From UMGS1601 sp964617585 (GTDB lineage: Bacteria; Bacillota; Clostridia; Oscillospirales; Ruminococcaceae): a stretch of DNA of 64,000 nt. The notes beneath the pieces are model-generated. The model made no database searches. It was not told the origin of the DNA and saw nothing but the letters and a program-made list of their open reading frames with translations. The translations under genes were made by a program, and so were the position numbers. Positions within the stretch are counted from its first letter, which is position 1. The number at the start of each line of letters is the position of its first letter. The stretch lies in contig CAZTXS010000002.1 in assembly GCA_964617585.1 (NCBI GenBank), forward strand, positions 1-64,000, read 5' to 3'. Shown here in pieces: positions 16,259 through 24,484 of this stretch.

Positions 16259-16428
16259 CAGCCTGTTATAAAAGATTGGGTAGCTTTTTTGCGTAAAAAA
16301 GTATATTGAAATAAAAATGGGTGTACGAAATATTTGAAAAATGTCCTGATATACGAGGAAAAATCAAGATAATTAACATAGAAGTCTGATGCCTCAAAAT
16401 CATATTTTTCGTCATAATTAAAAAAAGA

Positions 16429-16457
16429 ACTACCATTTCCATCACCGGTAATGGTAG
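16429..16457. repeat. Hairpin downstream of rubrerythrin
   Basis: ACTACCATT pairs with AATGGTAGT around a 11-base loop containing CACCGGT. No T-run, so it is not a classical terminator; it could stabilise the rubrerythrin mRNA end. Confidence 0.5.
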
Positions 16458-16525
16458 TCCCTTGACAAGCTGAAAGGACCAAAGAAAACATTTCCTCAAT
16501 CCTTTACTTTTGCGTTAATATTTAA

Positions 16526-17077
16526 TTACTTATCACCGAAATATCTGTCCAATAAGCCCTTAAATGCGCGTCCGTGACGAGCCTCGTCCTTAGCCATTTC
16601 ATGAACCGTATCGTGAACAGCATCGTATCCAAGCTCCTTAGCCTTCTTAGCAAGCATAAGCTTACCCTCGCAGGCCCCGTTTTCAGCCATGTATCTGAGT
16701 TCAAGATTTTTCTTAGTCGAGTCTGTTACGACCTCGCCCAAAAGCTCTGCGAACTTAGCAGCGTGCTCAGCCTCTTCAATAGCAGCCTTTTCATAGTAAA
16801 GACCAACCTCAGGATATCCCTCTCTGATAGCTACTCTTGCCATTGCAAGATACATACCTGCTTCTGAACATTCACCGTTAAAGTTATCTCTTAAATCCTG
16901 TACAACCGCAGGGTCTAAGTCCTTTGCAATTCCGATTTTGTGATCGTCAGCCCATGTAAGCTCTGATTCCTCAGCCTTGTTAAATCTCTCACCCGGAACG
17001 CCGCACTGCGGGCATTTTTCAGGCGGAGTATCTCCCTCGTGTACATATCCGCAAACCGGACAAATCCATTTTGCCAT
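16526..17077 (-). CDS. Reverse rubrerythrin
   Basis: 183 residues from MAKWICPVCGY; the ribosome-binding site GAGGAAAAAA fits this ATG, not the upstream one at 17110. Domain order is the reverse of classical rubrerythrin: rubredoxin first (C6, C9, C22, C25), then the diiron four-helix bundle with ExxH pairs (EAAIEEAEHA, DEARHG). In Clostridium such proteins reduce peroxide and oxygen with electrons from NADH via rubredoxin and flavodiiron partners. Directly downstream (51 bp) of the flavodiiron gene, so one oxygen-defence operon is likely. Confidence 0.9.
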   Translation of the reverse strand: MAKWICPVCGYVHEGDTPPEKCPQCGVPGERFNKAEESELTWADDHKIGIAKDLDPAVVQDLRDNFNGECSEAGMYLAMARVAIREGYPEVGLYYEKAAIEEAEHAAKFAELLGEVVTDSTKKNLELRYMAENGACEGKLMLAKKAKELGYDAVHDTVHEMAKDEARHGRAFKGLLDRYFGDK

Positions 17078-17128
17078 AATTTTTTCCTCCTCAATTTTTA
17101 TATTTAACACGTTAAGTGTTAATAATCG

Positions 17129-18334
17129 TTAAGCTGTTATAGCCTTTGAAAATTCTTCTCCAAGCACTTCAGCAGAAAGCAAATCATTTTCGGTAGGAAC
17201 AAAGGTAAACTTGAATCCCTCTCCGAAAATATCGTTTTTAATACCCTTTAATCTGCTTATAAGATTAGGAACAGCTTCGCCGCTCCAACCATAAGAGCCA
17301 AATACCAAAGCCTTTCTCTTACGGTTATTTATAACGTCTATGGTACTTATAAGATTCCAGACAGGAGCAACCGCATCTCCGTTTATAGTAGGCGATCCAA
17401 TCGCAAACGCATCGCTTGAGTTAATAATTCCCGCAAGCTCTGAAAGCTCATATTCGTTTATATCATAAGCCTTTGATTCAATTTCAGTTGAAGCTTTCAT
17501 TATACCCTTGCTGATAGCCTGAGCCGCTTTTGCTGTATTGCCGTATGCCGAACAATAAAACACAGGAACTGACTTTTTATCCTTTTTAACAGGGGTACTC
17601 CAAGCCATATAATTTTCAAATACGTTTTCAAGCTTCCCTCCGCTCGTCAGAACAGGACCGTGGCTCGGGCAAACAATATCGAATTCAAGACCTTCAAGCT
17701 TTTTCATACCGGCAAGAACAAACGGTTTAAAAGGTCCGAAAATAGCGTCGTAATAGCCCTTTAACGCAATATCGTAAGACTTATCGTATGCAATAAACTT
17801 ATCTATCATATACGGCTCGCAGTAATGGCAGCCGAACATATCGCACGAAAACAGAGCTTTCTCACTTTCGCAATATGTGAACATTGAATCGGGCCAATGC
17901 AGAAACGCCGCAGGGATAAACTGAAGCTTTGCTCCGCCCAGATCTAAGTCGTCGCCATCGTTGACAATCATAAAGTCGAGGTTTTCACTGTTGACGATAT
18001 TTTTCAAAAAATTAGAACCTGCTTTTGTGCAAACTATTTTAGGGGAGCAGTGCTTCAGAATGTCAGCTAAAGCTCCGCTGTGATCAGGCTCGCAATGATT
18101 CAAAACTATATAGTCAATTTCAGACGGATCGCATACCTCTTTTATATTGTCAAGATAAGAGTCAAAAAAGCTTGCGTGACTGACTTCAATAAGAGCGGTT
18201 TTGTTTTTTCCCTTTAAAATATATGAATTATATGACGTTCCGTAGTCGGTTTTCATTATTACATCAAAAATCCTCATTGCAGGATTTAAAATGCCCACTG
18301 AATAAAGATTTTCAGTTATTTTTGTTGACGACAT
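17129..18334 (-). CDS. Flavodiiron protein (A-type flavoprotein, O2/NO reductase)
   Basis: 401 residues, two domains. The metallo-beta-lactamase-like diiron part (about 1-250) has the ligand motif H80-x-E82-x-D84-H85 in NHCEPDHSG and later His/Asp ligands (FLHWPD, PSHGPVL). The flavodoxin part (about 253-401) has the FMN loop SAYGNTAKAA and SPTINGDAV. It reduces O2 to water (or NO to N2O) in the cytoplasm, protecting oxygen-sensitive radical enzymes such as PFL and HydG encoded in this window. It pairs with the reverse rubrerythrin. Confidence 0.93.
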   Translation of the reverse strand: MSSTKITENLYSVGILNPAMRIFDVIMKTDYGTSYNSYILKGKNKTALIEVSHASFFDSYLDNIKEVCDPSEIDYIVLNHCEPDHSGALADILKHCSPKIVCTKAGSNFLKNIVNSENLDFMIVNDGDDLDLGGAKLQFIPAAFLHWPDSMFTYCESEKALFSCDMFGCHYCEPYMIDKFIAYDKSYDIALKGYYDAIFGPFKPFVLAGMKKLEGLEFDIVCPSHGPVLTSGGKLENVFENYMAWSTPVKKDKKSVPVFYCSAYGNTAKAAQAISKGIMKASTEIESKAYDINEYELSELAGIINSSDAFAIGSPTINGDAVAPVWNLISTIDVINNRKRKALVFGSYGWSGEAVPNLISRLKGIKNDIFGEGFKFTFVPTENDLLSAEVLGEEFSKAITA

Positions 18335-18447
18335 AAATTCCCCATGCTCCCGTTTAGAGCATTTCCTCCTATTACAAAAATTTATACCAAATATTAGATT
18401 TTTAATAATCTATATTTATAATATATCACATCAATATGCTCAGTTCT

Positions 18448-18461
18448 GTTGCATATGCAAC
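18448..18461. promoter_or_regulatory. Palindrome upstream of the flavodiiron operon
   Basis: GTTGCATATGCAAC, a perfect 14-bp palindrome about 115 bp before the flavodiiron start and about 40 bp upstream of an AT-rich TATTAT/TATAAA -10-like block that lacks a good -35. Position and symmetry suggest an activator site; the regulator is unknown. Confidence 0.4.
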
Positions 18462-18494
18462 TTTTACACGGTCTTAATAAAAAATACTTAATAT

Positions 18495-18518
18495 AATGAC
18501 GGGCAAGCTATTATTCAA
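18495..18518 (-). repeat. End fragment of the dispersed repeat
   Basis: AATGACGGGCAAGCTATTATTCAA is the reverse complement of the repeat's 5' end TTCAATAAGGGCTTGCCCGTCATT with three mismatches. No other part of the element is present. Confidence 0.7.
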
Positions 18519-18552
18519 ACACACTAATTATTATAAGCTATACATTAATTAT

Positions 18553-21045
18553 TTATTCAGACCTGAGAGCGACAACGGGATCTCTCTTAGCCGCCATTCG
18601 TGACGGAATCAAGCCTGCTATAAGGGTCAGAAGCATACTTATAATAACCAGTATCACCGCTCCTGCGGCAGGCAGAAGCGCAACTATATCCAAATTCGTC
18701 AGATGCTTTATTATTGCTGTTATAGGAATATCCAAAAGCATTGTAACGCCTATACCTATTATTCCTGCCGCAAATCCGACAATAAGAGTTTCTGCATTGA
18801 ACACCCTTGATATATCCTTTTTTGAAGCTCCGATGCTTCTCAAAATTCCTATTTCCTTTGTTCTTTCAAGAACGGAAATATATGTGATTATTCCTATCAT
18901 AATAGATGAAACCACCAAAGAGATAGTCACAAAGGCTATAAGAACATAAGATATAGAATTTATAATAGTGGTAATAGAACTCATCATAAGTCCTACATAA
19001 TCGATATACTGAATTTTTTCACTGTCGGTTTTTCGGGCTGCGTTATACTCGTCTAAAACATCAACCAAAGCCTCCTTTTCATCAAATCCCTTTGCATAGA
19101 AAAGTATAGAGGCAGGCTCGTCGAGGTCCGAAACCCCAAGAGTCGTCAGATTATTCTCGAAGGTTTCCTGTCCGCTGAATTTCTGACCTGTGAAAACGTT
19201 TATATCCGGCTGCGACATCTGCTCTTTAACAATTTCAGATTCATTTACGGAATTAACAATATACTCGGTAAGCTCGCTTGTATATCCTATTCCCCCGCTT
19301 TCAAACGCCGTAGCGGTAACTCCGTCCTTAATTCTTATTATTCCCGAAACCTTTAATTCAAGAGAATTATCTAAAACAGTTTTCATATACTCTGTATCGC
19401 CTGATTTATCTATCCATACCCCGTCCTGCTTCTGATAATAATCACTGGTAAGCACAAGCTTATAGGTTCTGCTGAGAAGCTCGTCAAAAGTAAATTCAGA
19501 AGCCTGATCGGGAATATCGTCTTTTTTGCCCGAAATAATAGCTTCGACCGACTGATTATAGTCGTCCGTACTTCTCAGACCGAGTGAATATAAAACATAA
19601 TCGTCTATCCTGTTATACTTATCAACGACAATAACTACCTCGTTTTTGTCCTTGGGCCAGCTTCCCTCCAGAACATCATACTGCGACTCCAAAAGCTCCT
19701 GATTATCAATAAGCTCGTTCCATACGGCGGTTTGACTAAGCATCATATTTACGCTTCCGTGAGTGACTTCTGATTCGCTGTCGAAATCAATAGGATTATT
19801 CTGAGTGTTTGAATTTTCATCATACTCGGAAGAATACACGTTGAACTCGTTTGAATATTTATACTGTATACTGTTTACAAGCTCATCAAACTTATCCCTG
19901 TTTTCCTCAATATACTTTTTAAAGCTCTTCATGTCATTGACGGTTATACCCTCGGCGTATGAATTGATTATAGAGTCAAGTACGTCTTTTTTATAAACCT
20001 TTTTTTCATCAGGAAATTCCTCTTCCTCATCGGTGTCGGAATTATCAGAAAAAAGAGCCGTCATTTCATTGTCCATTGTCAACTTGTCTATCTCAAGCGG
20101 ATATGCTGAAAGAGTTTCCTCCTCCATTGTAGTTATATACGTCTGAAAACCGCTTGATAGCGAGAGAATCAAGGCGATTCCTATAATTCCTATGCTTCCT
20201 GCAAAAGAGGTCAGAATAGTTCTGGTTTTTTTGGTATTTAAGTTTCTGAAGCTTAGTGACAAAGCGGTTAAAAAGCTCATTGATTTTTTCTTTTTTGCCT
20301 TTTTTATTTTCTTAGCTTCCTTTTTGTCGTAAACCTTGCTCTCTGCTTCCTGTTCATCGCAAGAATAATCATATGGGTTTGAATCGTCTATAACCTCGCC
20401 GTCCGAAAGCTTTATTATACGAGTCGAATATTTTTCCGCCAGCAAAGGATTGTGAGTAACCATAATGACAAGCTTATCTTGGGCAACCTCTTTTAAAATT
20501 TCCATAACCTGAATACTTGTTTCGGTATCCAAAGCTCCCGTAGGCTCGTCCGCCAGAATAATGTCGGGGTTATTCACCAAAGCTCTTGCAATGGCAACCC
20601 TCTGCATCTGACCGCCCGAAAGCTGATTAGGCTTTTTGTTTATTTGATTTTCAAGCCCTACCCTCTCCAAAGCTGCCTGAGCCATTTTCTTTCTCTCGGA
20701 TTTTGAAATTCCCGATAAAGTCAAAGCAAGCTCAACATTTCTCAGAACCGAAAGGTGCATTATCAGATTATAGCTCTGAAACACAAAGCCTACCGAATGA
20801 TTTCGATATGCGTCCCAATCCTTGGGTTTATACTGCTTTGTAGATCTTCCGTTAACTGTAAGATCGCCCTCGGTATATCTGTCAAGCCCTCCTATAATAT
20901 TGAGCATCGTAGTTTTTCCGCAGCCAGACTGACCTAAAATAGATACAAACTCATTTTCCCTGAAATCAATGCTAATGTTTTTTAATGCGTGAACAATCTG
21001 CTCTCCGCTTCCGTAATCCTTTTTTATATTCTTTAGTGACAGCAT
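18553..21045 (-). CDS. ABC transporter with fused ATPase and FtsX-like permease (MacB type)
   Basis: 830 residues. ATPase at 1-225: Walker A GQSGCGKTT (38-46), signature LSGGQMQR, Walker B IILADEPTGALD. A Lys-rich linker follows, then TM1 (about 275-300), a large acidic extracytoplasmic domain of about 370 residues, and three C-terminal helices with the MacB/FtsX signature ERTKEIGILRSIGASKKDI. Such mechanotransmission exporters act on peptides, lipoproteins or antimicrobial agents at the envelope. Single gene, no membrane-fusion or two-component partner next to it, so substrate and inducer are unknown. Good ribosome-binding site GGAGGAAAG. Confidence 0.9.
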   Translation of the reverse strand: MLSLKNIKKDYGSGEQIVHALKNISIDFRENEFVSILGQSGCGKTTMLNIIGGLDRYTEGDLTVNGRSTKQYKPKDWDAYRNHSVGFVFQSYNLIMHLSVLRNVELALTLSGISKSERKKMAQAALERVGLENQINKKPNQLSGGQMQRVAIARALVNNPDIILADEPTGALDTETSIQVMEILKEVAQDKLVIMVTHNPLLAEKYSTRIIKLSDGEVIDDSNPYDYSCDEQEAESKVYDKKEAKKIKKAKKKKSMSFLTALSLSFRNLNTKKTRTILTSFAGSIGIIGIALILSLSSGFQTYITTMEEETLSAYPLEIDKLTMDNEMTALFSDNSDTDEEEEFPDEKKVYKKDVLDSIINSYAEGITVNDMKSFKKYIEENRDKFDELVNSIQYKYSNEFNVYSSEYDENSNTQNNPIDFDSESEVTHGSVNMMLSQTAVWNELIDNQELLESQYDVLEGSWPKDKNEVVIVVDKYNRIDDYVLYSLGLRSTDDYNQSVEAIISGKKDDIPDQASEFTFDELLSRTYKLVLTSDYYQKQDGVWIDKSGDTEYMKTVLDNSLELKVSGIIRIKDGVTATAFESGGIGYTSELTEYIVNSVNESEIVKEQMSQPDINVFTGQKFSGQETFENNLTTLGVSDLDEPASILFYAKGFDEKEALVDVLDEYNAARKTDSEKIQYIDYVGLMMSSITTIINSISYVLIAFVTISLVVSSIMIGIITYISVLERTKEIGILRSIGASKKDISRVFNAETLIVGFAAGIIGIGVTMLLDIPITAIIKHLTNLDIVALLPAAGAVILVIISMLLTLIAGLIPSRMAAKRDPVVALRSE

Positions 21046-21091
21046 TTATACTTTCCTCCGCTTTATGTATTATTTTCATAAATATACGCTA

Positions 21092-21120
21092 AGTATATCA
21101 TAACGAAATTATTTTCACAA
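21092..21120 (-). promoter_or_regulatory. Sigma-A promoter of the ABC exporter gene
   Basis: Minus strand TTGTGA, 17-base spacer, TATACT, about 45 bp before the ATG. Confidence 0.65.
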
Positions 21121-21180
21121 GCAGCTTTTAGTTGCAAATTGAAAATTCCTGTCGTATTTACTTGAAACCCATCCCAAAAA

Positions 21181-21214
21181 ATTTCACGCTCCGGCAAAAT
21201 GCGGAACGTGAAAT
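21181..21214 (-). terminator. Intrinsic terminator of ktrBA
   Basis: ATTTCACG(C)TCCG pairs with (G)CGGA(A)CGTGAAAT. The minus strand continues TTTTTT. It starts immediately after the ktrA stop. Confidence 0.85.
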
Positions 21215-21215
21215 G

Positions 21216-21866
21216 TTAAAATTTCATTTTATATATATCCTTTTCTTTGCCCATAACGATAAGATGCTCGTTTTCAACGTCAACAAATGTATAATCGGCG
21301 CTTGGCACCTCGGTTATATCGTTCCCAACCTTTACGGCAAGGATTGAAACTCCGTATTTATTCCTTACGTCGATTTCCTGAATGGACTTTCCTATCCATT
21401 TAGACGGAACGGGAATTTCATAGATTGAAACCTCAGTAGTCAGCTCTATAAACTCAAAAACATTGTTAGAACCCGTTTTCATAGCAAGGTGTTCCGCACT
21501 GTCCTTATTTGGATAAACAACCGAATCAGCTCCGACCTTCAGCAAAAACTTAGCCTGATTATCTTTAGACGCCATTGAAATAACCCATGACGCTCCAAGC
21601 TCCTTTAACAAAGAGGTTATCTCAAGCGACGCCTGAAAATTATCACCGATTGATACCACGCAGATATCATAGGAATTAACTCCTAAAGAACGCAAAACCT
21701 CTTCTTTTGTGCAATCGCCTATCTGAGCAGACGTGACCTTTGAAGCAATTTCAGCGACCTTCTCTTCATCCTGATCCACAACCATAACATCGTGTCCAAG
21801 CTGCATATATTTAAGAGCGCAATATCTTCCGTAACTGCCTATACCGATAATTAAAATTGACTTCAT
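21216..21866 (-). CDS. ktrA: Potassium uptake regulatory subunit, RCK protein
   Basis: 216 residues. The RCK-N Rossmann fold has the nucleotide motif GIGSYGRYCALKY followed by MVVDQDE (residues 5-35). The RCK-C domain covers about 135-216. KtrA forms a ring that binds ATP/ADP, and often c-di-AMP through RCK-C, and gates the membrane subunit. It lies 31 bp downstream of ktrB in the same operon. Ribosome-binding site GGATGGAAG is present. Confidence 0.93.
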   Translation of the reverse strand: MKSILIIGIGSYGRYCALKYMQLGHDVMVVDQDEEKVAEIASKVTSAQIGDCTKEEVLRSLGVNSYDICVVSIGDNFQASLEITSLLKELGASWVISMASKDNQAKFLLKVGADSVVYPNKDSAEHLAMKTGSNNVFEFIELTTEVSIYEIPVPSKWIGKSIQEIDVRNKYGVSILAVKVGNDITEVPSADYTFVDVENEHLIVMGKEKDIYKMKF

Positions 21867-21897
21867 GTTTCTTCCATCCTTAAAATATATTTAATTT

Positions 21898-23226
21898 TTA
21901 TCCAACCGAAATCTTCTCTGTCGGGTATTTTATCGGCGGCGCAGCTATTGGTTTTGAAAAAGCCAAAGCCAGAGAAAGTCCGCCTATCCTTCCAAAGAAC
22001 ATAAGTATCGACAGAATAATTTTAGAAATTACAGATAAATCCCCTGTGTTTGTCATATCGACGCCCACAGTGCCTATTGCAGAGAAAACCTGAAACAGCG
22101 ATTCTTTTAAGTGCATAGCGTCAACCGCACAGATTATTCCCGACGACAAAAGCGCAAAAAACAAATACATTGTTAAAATAGCCGAAACCTTTGACAGATA
22201 GCCGTGCGGCAACCGTCTGCGAAACGACGTTATAGAATCACGCTTAGTAAGCATTGCCACAACTCCGAGAATCAGCGTCATAAACGAAGTGGTTTTTATA
22301 CCTCCTGCTGTTGAACCGGGAGAGCCGCCTATAAGCATCAGAACGCACCCTAAAAGCGATGATGAATCTGTCAGATTAGACGGTTGAACCGTACTGAATC
22401 CGGCTGTTCTTAAAGTCACCGACTGAAAGCCTGCCGACATGATAGCCTGCGGAGTAGAAAAGTCTTTATACGCATTATTTCTCTCCAGCACAAAAAACAA
22501 AACTGCCGGAACTATAATTAACACAGCGGTCATTGAAATAACCATCTTCGAATGAAGCTTATACTTTTTAAAATGAAGTCCGTTATTGTAAATGTCCTCC
22601 CATACATAAAAGCCTATACCGCCTATGATAATCAACGCTATTGTAACGACATTTACCAGCACATCTCCGTTAAAGGTTTCTAAAGACGAGTATTCGCCGT
22701 ATCTTCCGAATAAATCAAAACCGGCATTGCAGAAAGACGAAATCGAATGAAATACAGACGTATAAATTCCCCTTGAAATGCCCATTAAAGGAATAAACCT
22801 TATACAAAACAAAGCGGCTCCGCACAGTTCAAAAAAAACGGTGCCTATCAGAACATGGCGCATAAGCCTTACCACGCCGGCAATCTGAGGAGTGTTCATC
22901 GCCTCCTGAATAATACCCCGCTCTTTCAGAGATATTTTTCTTCTCAGGGCAAACGACAGAAAGGTCGCAACGGACATAAAGCCGAGTCCGCCTATTTGTA
23001 TCATAGTCAATATAGTAACCTGACCGAACATAGTCCAGTGAGTATATGTATCATAGACCACAAGACCTGTTACGCAGGTAGAGGACGCAGCCGTGAAAAT
23101 CGCATTGATAAGCGTGGTAGTTTCACCATCTCTCGTTGCAATAGGCAGCATTAATAAAATTGTTCCGAGTGTGATTATCCCGAAAAAGCCTATAACTAAA
23201 ACCTGTATTGACGACAGCTTACTCAT
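21898..23226 (-). CDS. ktrB: Potassium uptake membrane subunit (Trk/Ktr type)
   Basis: 442 residues from MSKLSS; a TTG three codons upstream is an alternative. Ten or so hydrophobic segments contain four P-loops with the selectivity-filter glycines: SSTCVTGLVV, SSFCNAGFDLF, LRTAGFSTVQ and GTVGVDMTN. A gating loop with Gly/Pro (GGSPGSTAGGIKTT) is present. It imports K+ (often Na+-dependent). An 11-codon frame (MLKSGMVV...) begins at 23254 right after GGAGG and ends overlapping this ATG, so translational coupling to a leader peptide is possible. Confidence 0.92.
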   Translation of the reverse strand: MSKLSSIQVLVIGFFGIITLGTILLMLPIATRDGETTTLINAIFTAASSTCVTGLVVYDTYTHWTMFGQVTILTMIQIGGLGFMSVATFLSFALRRKISLKERGIIQEAMNTPQIAGVVRLMRHVLIGTVFFELCGAALFCIRFIPLMGISRGIYTSVFHSISSFCNAGFDLFGRYGEYSSLETFNGDVLVNVVTIALIIIGGIGFYVWEDIYNNGLHFKKYKLHSKMVISMTAVLIIVPAVLFFVLERNNAYKDFSTPQAIMSAGFQSVTLRTAGFSTVQPSNLTDSSSLLGCVLMLIGGSPGSTAGGIKTTSFMTLILGVVAMLTKRDSITSFRRRLPHGYLSKVSAILTMYLFFALLSSGIICAVDAMHLKESLFQVFSAIGTVGVDMTNTGDLSVISKIILSILMFFGRIGGLSLALAFSKPIAAPPIKYPTEKISVG

Positions 23227-23314
23227 AAAACACAACCATGCCCGATTTGAGCATACCTCCGTTTGTATATTTCATAAGGAACTACAAAAACTAAAATTAT
23301 CTTTACAGATAACT

Positions 23315-23343
23315 ATTGTATCAAAGTAGCATTGCAAAGTCAA
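23315..23343 (-). promoter_or_regulatory. Sigma-A promoter of ktrBA
   Basis: Minus strand TTGACT, 17-base spacer, TACAAT, about 90 bp before ktrB. Confidence 0.75.
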
Positions 23344-23466
23344 TGATTAATTAAAATATTTTACGCTCAATCCCTTTAAACAGGCAGTTTTTTTGTAAGA
23401 AATGTCTAAGATAACCCCTTCAAAACAAAAAAACTTATACAAAAAGTTGATTAATTCTCAAAAACA

Positions 23467-23495
23467 TTGACTACTTGCAAATAATGTATTAGAAT
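23467..23495 (+). promoter_or_regulatory. Sigma-A promoter of the HU gene
   Basis: TTGACT (23467-23472), 17-base spacer, TAGAAT (23490-23495), 33 bp before the ATG. Confidence 0.75.
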
Positions 23496-23528
23496 ATTGG
23501 TAAAATAAAAACAAGGGAGGAAATTAAT

Positions 23529-23804
23529 ATGTCAAAAGCAGAATTAATTAACTTAATAGCTGAGAAAGGCGACTATACAAAGAAGGACGCAGAAAAGGCT
23601 CTCTCAGTTGTTATCAATTCAATCACCGATTCTCTTAAAAAGGGTGAAAAGGTTTCACTTGTGGGATTCGGAAGCTTTGAGGTTAAGGAAAGATCGGCAA
23701 GAAACGCTATCAATCCCTTGACCAAAGAGCCTATCAGTATCCCTGCTAAGAAGGTTCCTGCTTTTAAAGCGGGCAAGGCTCTTAAAGACGCTGTTGCAAA
23801 ATAA
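23529..23804 (+). CDS. hup: HU-family DNA-binding protein
   Basis: 91 residues, standard HU length. N-terminal helices (MSKAELINLIAEKGDYTKKD) and the conserved core VGFGSFEVKERSARN, then the beta-arm with INPLTKEPISIPAKKVPAFKAGK containing the intercalating Pro region. It is a nucleoid protein that bends DNA. Ribosome-binding site AGGGAGGAAATT. Followed 58 bp later by a Lys/Ala-rich protein, so two nucleoid-type proteins appear to share a transcript. Confidence 0.96.
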   Translation: MSKAELINLIAEKGDYTKKDAEKALSVVINSITDSLKKGEKVSLVGFGSFEVKERSARNAINPLTKEPISIPAKKVPAFKAGKALKDAVAK

Positions 23805-23862
23805 GAGCCTTAAAAACACATTCCATAAGTCTTTTTTAAATTCAAGAAAGGAAGTATTCACT

Positions 23863-24291
23863 ATGGCAAACAACGTAAAGAAAACAACCGCTGCCGACGT
23901 TAAGCCTGCAGCGCCTGCCGTACCTGTTGCAGAAACGGTTGAGGAAAAGAAAACAGCGGCTAAAAAAGCTCCTGTCAAGAAAACAGCAGCTAAAAAAACA
24001 ACTGAAAATAAAAAAGCCGCAGAAACTAAAAAAGCTCCTGCCAAAAAGACTGCCGCTAAGAAACCGGTTGCCAAGAAAGCTGCTCCTAAGAAGCCATCGG
24101 TTGAAAGCAAGGTTTACATTCAGTTCTACGGCAAGCAGATTACTGCAAAGGATGTTGTCGCTTCATGCGAAGCAGATTACAAGAGCAATAACAAAGCCGC
24201 TGTAAAAACTATCGAAGTATATGTAAAGCCGGAGGACGACGTTGCTTATTACGTTGTAAACGGCGATGTACAGGGCAAGGTTTCTCTGTAA
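23863..24291 (+). CDS. Lys/Ala-rich DUF6465-type protein with histone-H1-like tail
   Basis: 142 residues from MANNVKKTT, supported by AAGAAAGGAAG. Residues 1-82 are a disordered tail with repeated (A/P)AKK motifs, like histone H1 tails and bacterial HU extensions, suggesting nucleic-acid binding. Residues 83-142 form a compact domain (VYIQFYGKQIT, IEVYVKPEDDVAYYVVNG) of the DUF6465 type common in clostridia. The earlier start at 23794 is a read-through of the HU end. Function unproven; a DNA-compaction role is inferred from composition and HU linkage. Confidence 0.75.
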   Translation: MANNVKKTTAADVKPAAPAVPVAETVEEKKTAAKKAPVKKTAAKKTTENKKAAETKKAPAKKTAAKKPVAKKAAPKKPSVESKVYIQFYGKQITAKDVVASCEADYKSNNKAAVKTIEVYVKPEDDVAYYVVNGDVQGKVSL

Positions 24292-24311
24292 TTTAAACCT
24301 TTAAAAAAACA

Positions 24312-24351
24312 AAAACCTCCTGCGTGCATAAAATGTACGCAGGAGGTTTTT
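24312..24351 (+). terminator. Intrinsic terminator of the HU operon
   Basis: AAAACCTCCTGCGT pairs perfectly with ACGCAGGAGGTTTT around an AT-rich loop; strong in both directions. The first bases of a dispersed-repeat copy overlap its T-run. Confidence 0.9.
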
Positions 24352-24476
24352 CAATAAGGGCTTGCCCGTAATTCAATGCGGCAAGGGTCGGCATCAGTAG
24401 GGGATTGTATCCCGCTACTGAACGGGTAATGGAACCCGCCGCCTATAGAGGCGGGGGACATCTTGGCTAAGTTATA
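24350..24476 (+). repeat. Dispersed structured repeat, copy 5 with internal deletion
   Basis: Has both ends but jumps from GGGTCGGCAT straight to CAGTAGGGG, losing the 3' arm of the first hairpin and the 5' arm of the second. The third hairpin is complete. It lies directly after the HU-operon terminator and next to the GH13 stop. Confidence 0.9.
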
Positions 24477-24484
24477 TTCAGAAA

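Noticed and set aside
16258..16499. Two overlapping ORFs of 77 codons on the minus strand downstream of rubrerythrin
   Set aside because: They overlap each other and a hairpin, have no convincing ribosome-binding site and no recognisable domain.
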